A stretch of DNA of 40,803 bases from an uncultured Rhodobiaceae bacterium (lineage in GTDB: Bacteria > Pseudomonadota > Alphaproteobacteria > Parvibaculales > Parvibaculaceae): NCBI GenBank assembly GCA_913057645.1, contig CAJXOU010000027.1, positions 1 through 40,803 on the forward strand, written 5' to 3'. Below the pieces are notes generated by a model. The model had not been told where the DNA came from and did not search any database. It saw only the letters and a program-made list of their open reading frames with translations. Within the stretch, counting starts at the first letter, position 1. Every line of letters starts with the position of its first letter. Shown in pieces: positions 37,385 through 40,803 of this stretch. Made by a program: the position numbers and the translations under genes.

Positions 37385-38770
37385 TCAGTAGAACAGGATC
37401 AGTGCCGCCAGTCCGAGGAACGAGAAAAACCCTATCGTATCGGTAAGGGTTGTCACGAAAACCGCGGACGACACCGCCGGATCGACGCCGATCTTATCAA
37501 GACCGAGCGGAATGAGAATGCCGGCAAGGCAGGCCGTTATCAGGTTAATCAGCATGGCCGTCGCAATGACGCCGCCCAGCCAGACATTCTCGAAAACGAG
37601 CGAAACAAGGCCGCCCAGCAGGACGGCGAACATCAACCCGTTCAGGATTCCGACCAGAAATTCACGGGTGATGGTGCGCCGCACATTGAAATTGACGAGA
37701 TCGCGCGTCGCGAGGGCACGCACCGTCACGGTCATGGTTTGCGTACCCGCATTGCCGCCCATCGAGGCGACGATCGGCATGAGCACCGCGAGCGCCACCA
37801 TCTGTTCGATGGTGGCATCGAATAGCGCAATGACGGAGGCGGCAATAACCGCCGTGAAGAGGTTTATCACCAGCCAGGGAAAGCGGCTGCGTGTCGTCTG
37901 CAGCACGGAGTCCGAAATCGACTCCTCGCCGACACCGGCAAGCAAGCGGATATCTTCCGCGGCTTCCTCGCTGATGACCTCGACGATGTCGTCCACCGTG
38001 ACGACGCCGACGAGGCGGCCGGCCTCGTCGACCACGGCAGCCGAGATGAGGTCGTATTTGCTGAACTGGAGGGCGACGTCTTCCTGGTCCATCTCGACCG
38101 GGATCAGCGTCTGCTCGGTTTCCATGATCTCGGAAATCTTGACCGGACGCTTGGTGCGCATCACGCGTGAGAGCGGCACCGTGCCGCTCGGCTTGTAGGC
38201 GGCATCGACCACGAAGATTTCGTAGAATTCGTCCGGCAGATCGGCGGCTTCGCGCAGATAGTCGATCGTCTGGCCGACATCCCAGTAGGGCGGCACGGCC
38301 ACGAGCTCGCGCTGCATCAGGCGGCCGGCCGAGTATTCCGGATAGTCGAGGGACTGCTCCAGCGCGGCCCGGTCGCTCGCGGGGAGCTGGTCGAGGATGA
38401 GGCGCTGCTCGTCCTCGTCCATGTCCTCGAGGAGATAGACCGCGTCGTCGGAATCCATCTCCGTGAGCGCGGCGGCGATGTCCTTCGGATCGAGGAGTTC
38501 GATCACATGGTCGCGCACGCTTTCGTCAAGCTCGCTCAGAACCTCGGGGTTGAGGTCGTTGCCGAGCATGCCGACAAGGTCCTGCCGCTCGTCGTTGCGC
38601 AAGAGCTCAAAAAGTTCGGCAAGGTCGGCGGGCCGGAGCGGGAGCACGAGTTCGCGCGCCTGCGCGGCATCCGCCCGGTCCACCGCATCGACGACGGAAC
38701 GCACGAATCCCGGCGAAAGCGTTTCCTCCGCCGTTTCCTCCGGTGCATCTGTGAGAGCCGGATCGGCCAA
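37385..38770 (-). CDS. mgtE: Magnesium transporter MgtE
   Basis: The 461-residue inner-membrane Mg2+ channel/transporter has the full MgtE order: N-terminal superhelical sensor domain (about 35-140, DLAELFELL and LDPKDIAAALTEMDSDDAVYLLEDM), two CBS domains (about 145-265, VVDEAGRLVGVVTVDDIVEV) and five C-terminal membrane helices from about 300 (WLVINLFTAVIAASV, MPIVASMGGNAGTQTMTV). MPIVASMGGNAG is the selectivity-segment signature. The start is TTG at 38770, supported by GGGAG 6 nt upstream; no nearby ATG serves. The Mg2+ sensor domain implies closure at high internal Mg2+. Confidence 0.95.
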   Translation of the reverse strand: MADPALTDAPEETAEETLSPGFVRSVVDAVDRADAAQARELVLPLRPADLAELFELLRNDERQDLVGMLGNDLNPEVLSELDESVRDHVIELLDPKDIAAALTEMDSDDAVYLLEDMDEDEQRLILDQLPASDRAALEQSLDYPEYSAGRLMQRELVAVPPYWDVGQTIDYLREAADLPDEFYEIFVVDAAYKPSGTVPLSRVMRTKRPVKISEIMETEQTLIPVEMDQEDVALQFSKYDLISAAVVDEAGRLVGVVTVDDIVEVISEEAAEDIRLLAGVGEESISDSVLQTTRSRFPWLVINLFTAVIAASVIALFDATIEQMVALAVLMPIVASMGGNAGTQTMTVTVRALATRDLVNFNVRRTITREFLVGILNGLMFAVLLGGLVSLVFENVWLGGVIATAMLINLITACLAGILIPLGLDKIGVDPAVSSAVFVTTLTDTIGFFSFLGLAALILFY

Positions 38771-38789
38771 GCGCCACTCCCGTATGAAT

Positions 38790-38806
38790 CGCAGTTCCGA
38801 ACTGCG
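38790..38806. promoter_or_regulatory. 17-bp perfect palindrome before mgtE
   Basis: CGCAGTTC-C-GAACTGCG is a perfect inverted repeat with 8-bp arms and a one-base centre, ending 20 bp from the TTG start. As RNA it would form a CGCAG stem with a 7-nt loop next to the Shine-Dalgarno; as DNA it could be a dimeric operator. No known factor is matched. Confidence 0.45.
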
Positions 38807-38883
38807 GCGAGTGTGCGCTATTTGCCCGTGAGCCGCCAGCCGAGGACGGCGGAAAACCGCGGGAAAACAACCGATATCGACTT

Positions 38884-38917
38884 TGGAAAGAGGGCTCCGG
38901 CGATGACCGGAGCCCGG
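38884..38917 (-). terminator. Terminator of tRNA-Leu
   Basis: A perfect 9-bp stem GGGCTCCGG (38892-38900) / CCGGAGCCC (38907-38915) with a 6-nt loop lies 4 bp after the tRNA 3' end. On the minus strand it is followed by TCTTTCC, a weak U-run. It separates the tRNA from mgtE. Confidence 0.6.
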
Positions 38918-38918
38918 A

Positions 38919-39005
38919 TGGTGCGGTCGAGAAGACTCGAACTTCCACGGGAGTTACCCCACAGCGACCTCAACGCTGCGCGTCTACCAATTCCGCCACG
39001 ACCGC
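38919..39005 (-). tRNA. tRNA-Leu (anticodon GAG)
   Basis: On the minus strand the acceptor GCGGTCG pairs with CGACCGC, and CCA is encoded at the end. The D arm reads GCGGAATTGGTAGACGCGC; the anticodon stem is CAGCG/CGCTG around the 7-base loop TTGAGGT, giving GAG. The long variable arm TGGGGTAACTCCCG typical of class II tRNAs and the T arm AGTTCGAGTCTTCT are present. Total 87 nt including CCA. Confidence 0.95.
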
Positions 39006-39021
39006 ATGTTCGGGCCGGGCG

Positions 39022-39050
39022 GATGTAACAAATCCCCGACACTTGCTCAA
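39022..39050 (-). promoter_or_regulatory. Probable promoter of tRNA-Leu
   Basis: On the minus strand TTGAGC (39050-39045) and TACATC (39027-39022) are separated by 17 bp, giving a start about 10 nt before the tRNA 5' end. The -10 match is weak, but spacing and position fit a tRNA promoter. Confidence 0.4.
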
Positions 39051-39074
39051 GCGGCAAATGGCGGGAAAGCGGGC

Positions 39075-39899
39075 CTAAATGCCGTCGCCATCGATATTGT
39101 TGGGAAGGTGGATGCCGCACTCGTCCTTGTCGCGGCCAACCCAGCGTCCGTCGCGATAGGAACCGCCCTCCGGCACCCGCTCGGTGCAGGGCATGCAGCC
39201 GATGGAAAGGTAGTTGTCCTTGACCAGCGGATGGCGCGGCAGCTTGTGCGCATCGAGATAGGCTTCGAGATCTTCCTGGGTCCACGTGGCCAGCGGATTG
39301 ATCTTGAAGCGGGTGCCCTGATCCGAGCCCGGTTCGCCGGTGCCGCGCACCTTTTCTTCCTCAATGGCGTCCATGGCAGAGCGGGCGTTGGTCTGGAACC
39401 GCTTGCGGCCCGTGATCGAGGCGTCGAACCCCTTCAGCGCGCGCTCCAGCGGCAGCACCTTGCGGATATAGCAGCAGGCATCGGGATTGGCGTTCCAGAG
39501 ACCGCCATTGGGGTCCTTCGCGGAGAGGTCCACCGGATGCGGCCCGACGGCGCGAATGTCGGTGAGGCCGAGCTTTTCCTGGAGCCGGTCGCGATAGCGC
39601 AGCGTTTCGCCGAAGAGCTTGCCGGTGTTGAGGAAGATGACCGGGGTCGTGGGATCGACCTGCGAAATCATGTGCAGCAGCACCGCGGATTCGGCGCCGA
39701 ACGACGAAACGGCGGCGATCCGGCCCGGAAAATCGGTCTTGATGGCGGCTTCGAGGAGATCCATGCCCGACAGGCCGGCATGGGCGTCGCGCAGGCGCTG
39801 AAGCGCGGGCGAACCGACGGTCGCCGCATCCATGACGGCGGCGCGGCCTTCGTCCATCGACGCCTTGCCGGGGCGCTTCCTGAGGTCGATTGCGGTCAT
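39075..39899 (-). CDS. cysH: Adenylylsulfate (APS) reductase CysH
   Basis: This 274-residue enzyme reduces activated sulfate to sulfite in assimilatory cysteine synthesis. It has the PP-loop start VSSFGAESAVLLHMI, GLWNANPDACCYIRKVLPL, and SIGCMPCTERV. Paired cysteines Cys142-Cys143 and Cys235-Cys238 form the [4Fe-4S] site of APS reductases, and the catalytic Cys261 is in DECGIHL. The iron-sulfur cysteines point to APS rather than PAPS as the usual substrate. The ATG at 39899 overlaps the siroheme synthase stop (ATGA); siroheme is the cofactor of the next enzyme, sulfite reductase. Confidence 0.94.
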   Translation of the reverse strand: MTAIDLRKRPGKASMDEGRAAVMDAATVGSPALQRLRDAHAGLSGMDLLEAAIKTDFPGRIAAVSSFGAESAVLLHMISQVDPTTPVIFLNTGKLFGETLRYRDRLQEKLGLTDIRAVGPHPVDLSAKDPNGGLWNANPDACCYIRKVLPLERALKGFDASITGRKRFQTNARSAMDAIEEEKVRGTGEPGSDQGTRFKINPLATWTQEDLEAYLDAHKLPRHPLVKDNYLSIGCMPCTERVPEGGSYRDGRWVGRDKDECGIHLPNNIDGDGI

Positions 39900-40456
39900 G
39901 CGAGCCAGCCTTTCTCTTCGATATAGGCATCGACCTTGCGGCCGATTTCGGCGATTTCGAGCCCTTCAGAGCGCCATGTCCGGCGCTGCCGCCCCAGTTC
40001 GTCGAGCCGCCCTGCCCATTCGGGCCCGAACAGCTTTTCGAGGTGCAGCCGAAGCCGCCGCGCCAGCCCCGGCGCCTTGCCGCCGGTCGACACGGTGATC
40101 GTGAGATCGCCGCGCCTGACGACGGCGGGAACATGAAAGTCGCAAAGCGGCTTCACATCCTCGGTATTGACGAGCCGCCCCGCGGCCCGCGCCTTGCCGG
40201 AAAGCGCCACGCTTTCGCGGTCGCCAAGCCCGGCCAGGAAGACGAGGTGGGCCGCCTTCAGCACCTCGTCGGAAGGCCGCGCGCCCTTGAACCGCTTGCC
40301 CGCCTGTTTCGTGAGCGCCGAGGTCGGCGCTTGCGAATAGATCTCCAGATGCGGCGCACCCGCCGCGTCGAGCGCCGCAAGGCGCTTTTCCACCGCCTCG
40401 CCCTCACCCACCAGCACCACCGTCATGGCGCTCAGATCGACCAGGATCGGAAACAA
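39896..40456 (-). CDS. cysG: Precorrin-2 dehydrogenase/sirohydrochlorin ferrochelatase (CysG N-domain)
   Basis: The 186-residue protein matches the N-terminal half of CysG (Met8-like): VVLVGEGEAVEKRLAALD with the NAD-binding GxGxxxxxR, VNTEDVKPLCDFHVPAVVRR with the catalytic Asp, and TVSTGGKAPGLARRLRLHLE. It oxidises precorrin-2 and inserts iron to make siroheme. The uroporphyrinogen methyltransferase half is absent, so methylation must be done elsewhere. The best start is TTG at 40456: a perfect AGGAGGTG lies 6 nt before it and MFPILVDLSAM is the family start; the frame also runs to a TTG at 40534. Coupled to cysH by ATGA. Could also be called cysG-N/sirC. Confidence 0.85.
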   Translation of the reverse strand: MFPILVDLSAMTVVLVGEGEAVEKRLAALDAAGAPHLEIYSQAPTSALTKQAGKRFKGARPSDEVLKAAHLVFLAGLGDRESVALSGKARAAGRLVNTEDVKPLCDFHVPAVVRRGDLTITVSTGGKAPGLARRLRLHLEKLFGPEWAGRLDELGRQRRTWRSEGLEIAEIGRKVDAYIEEKGWLA

Positions 40457-40539
40457 GGGCGGCACCTCCTCGGGCAAGGCCCGGAAACGGCGGTATTCCA
40501 ACGGAAGCCGCCTAATTCCCGTTAGAGATAACAACTATG

Positions 40540-40568
40540 CCGTATAATTCAACTCACGTCCGTATAAT
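40540..40568. promoter_or_regulatory. Two 9-bp direct repeats in the cys operon leader
   Basis: CCGTATAAT occurs at 40540-40548 and again at 40560-40568, exactly 20 bp apart, i.e. two helical turns on the same DNA face. It lies 84-112 bp before the cysG start. On the plus strand the repeats contain perfect TATAAT; on the minus (cys) strand they read ATTATACGG. They may bind a regulator of sulfur genes. No factor is identified. Confidence 0.4.
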
Positions 40569-40601
40569 CTTTAGTTTCACACTCAAGATGTGGAATATAA
40601 C

Positions 40602-40625
40602 AAAAAGGGCCCAAAAGGGCCCTTT
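40602..40625. terminator. Bidirectional intrinsic terminator
   Basis: AAAGGGCCC-AAAA-GGGCCCTTT (40604-40625), preceded by an extra AA, is a 9-bp perfect stem with A-runs and T-runs on both sides. It follows the stop of the FliN-like gene on the minus strand by 24 bp and insulates it from the cys transcript. Confidence 0.85.
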
Positions 40626-40648
40626 GAAAATGCGTGAAAAGAGACAGC

Positions 40649-40803
40649 TCAGAGGTGCTGGCTGTCGGCCTCACCGGCCGAGACGACCGACGTGATGGAG
40701 ACCGCAACCCGTTCTCCCTGCACGATAATTTCACCGCGCGCGATGGGGACGTTGTTGGACACCACCACAAGCTCCCCGCCCGCTCTAGCGAGAGGCCCGT
40801 AAC
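40649..40803 (-). CDS. FliN/SpoA-type flagellar switch protein, C-terminal fragment
   Basis: The minus-strand frame from the window edge to the TGA at 40649 encodes the last 51 codons of a protein. It reads GGELVVVSNNVPIARGEIIV and then ERVAVSITSVV before a short tail. This aligns with the C-terminal SpoA domain of FliN (L..G.PLDI.VNG.LIA.GEVVVV.D.YGVRIT.I), the C-ring switch subunit. The NGxLxARGEVVV pattern is the basis of the call. FliM and type III secretion homologues share the domain and cannot be excluded. An overlapping 73-residue frame (40549-40770) is a shadow. Confidence 0.5.
   Translation of the reverse strand, partial: YGPLARAGGELVVVSNNVPIARGEIIVQGERVAVSITSVVSAGEADSQHL

Noticed and set aside
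40549-40770. 73-codon minus-strand frame at the right end
   Set aside because: It overlaps the FliN-like frame and the terminator, and its sequence is not protein-like.

Overview
The window is GC-rich, densely packed chromosomal DNA from an alphaproteobacterium. The evidence is the set of clade-typical genes: a MipZ division ATPase, an EipB/DUF1849 envelope protein, a DUF1489 protein, a ClpS-ClpA pair, a D,D-carboxypeptidase with a SPOR domain, and one exact CtrA-type site (TTAA-N7-TTAAC). A Parvibaculum-like or related Hyphomicrobiales-type organism is my guess; no rRNA or species-specific marker is present to settle it. I see no prophage, IS element, CRISPR array or integrase, so most of this is core genome, with small accessory stretches at about 2.4-4.5 kb and possibly 20.5-24.4 kb.

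Layout. 1-2.4 kb: the start of an exported protein, two palindromic intergenic repeats, a fructokinase (mak) and a convergent zinc-ribbon metallopeptidase-like protein. 2.4-4.5 kb: an AT-rich gap, a small Ala/Pro-rich ORF, an exported protein made of eight two-cysteine repeats, and a SET-domain methyltransferase. 4.6-8.8 kb: a zinc-ribbon DNA polymerase IV, EipB, a 2-hydroxyacid dehydrogenase and a diguanylate cyclase. 8.8-14.4 kb: an agmatine deiminase divergent from a Rid protein/FemAB-like/HIT operon, then a large beta-propeller lipoprotein, a small protein, a two-way terminator and a VOC protein. 14.4-20.3 kb: clpS-clpA with its own terminator, a long regulatory gap with the CtrA-type site, the SPOR carboxypeptidase, and mipZ.

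20.5-24.4 kb: a tightly overlapping operon of a glutamine-synthetase-like ligase, an aldehyde dehydrogenase and an iron-type alcohol dehydrogenase. Together these look like a gamma-glutamylation route for an amine or amino alcohol whose substrate is unknown. 24.4-26.6 kb: a small exported protein, panC and an alpha/beta hydrolase.

26.7-36.3 kb: leucine/isovalerate catabolism. It holds both subunits of a methylcrotonyl-CoA-type carboxylase, a divergent TetR regulator with a palindrome on the carboxylase promoter, a thiolase and isovaleryl-CoA dehydrogenase, mixed with DUF1489, a SnoaL-like protein, PAP2 phosphatase and GST-like genes. The hydratase and HMG-CoA lyase of this pathway are not in the window. 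36.3-39.0 kb: an exported Kelch protein, the magnesium transporter mgtE, and tRNA-Leu(GAG) with its own promoter and terminator. 39.0-40.5 kb: assimilatory sulfur genes (cysH, siroheme synthase N-domain) behind a promoter region with two 9-bp direct repeats exactly 20 bp apart. The window ends in the C-terminus of a FliN/SpoA-type flagellar switch protein, after a two-way terminator.

Several genes appear to start at GTG or TTG with good ribosome-binding sites (HIT protein, clpA, DUF1489, tetR, mgtE, siroheme synthase, PAP2). Start positions given here reflect that reading.
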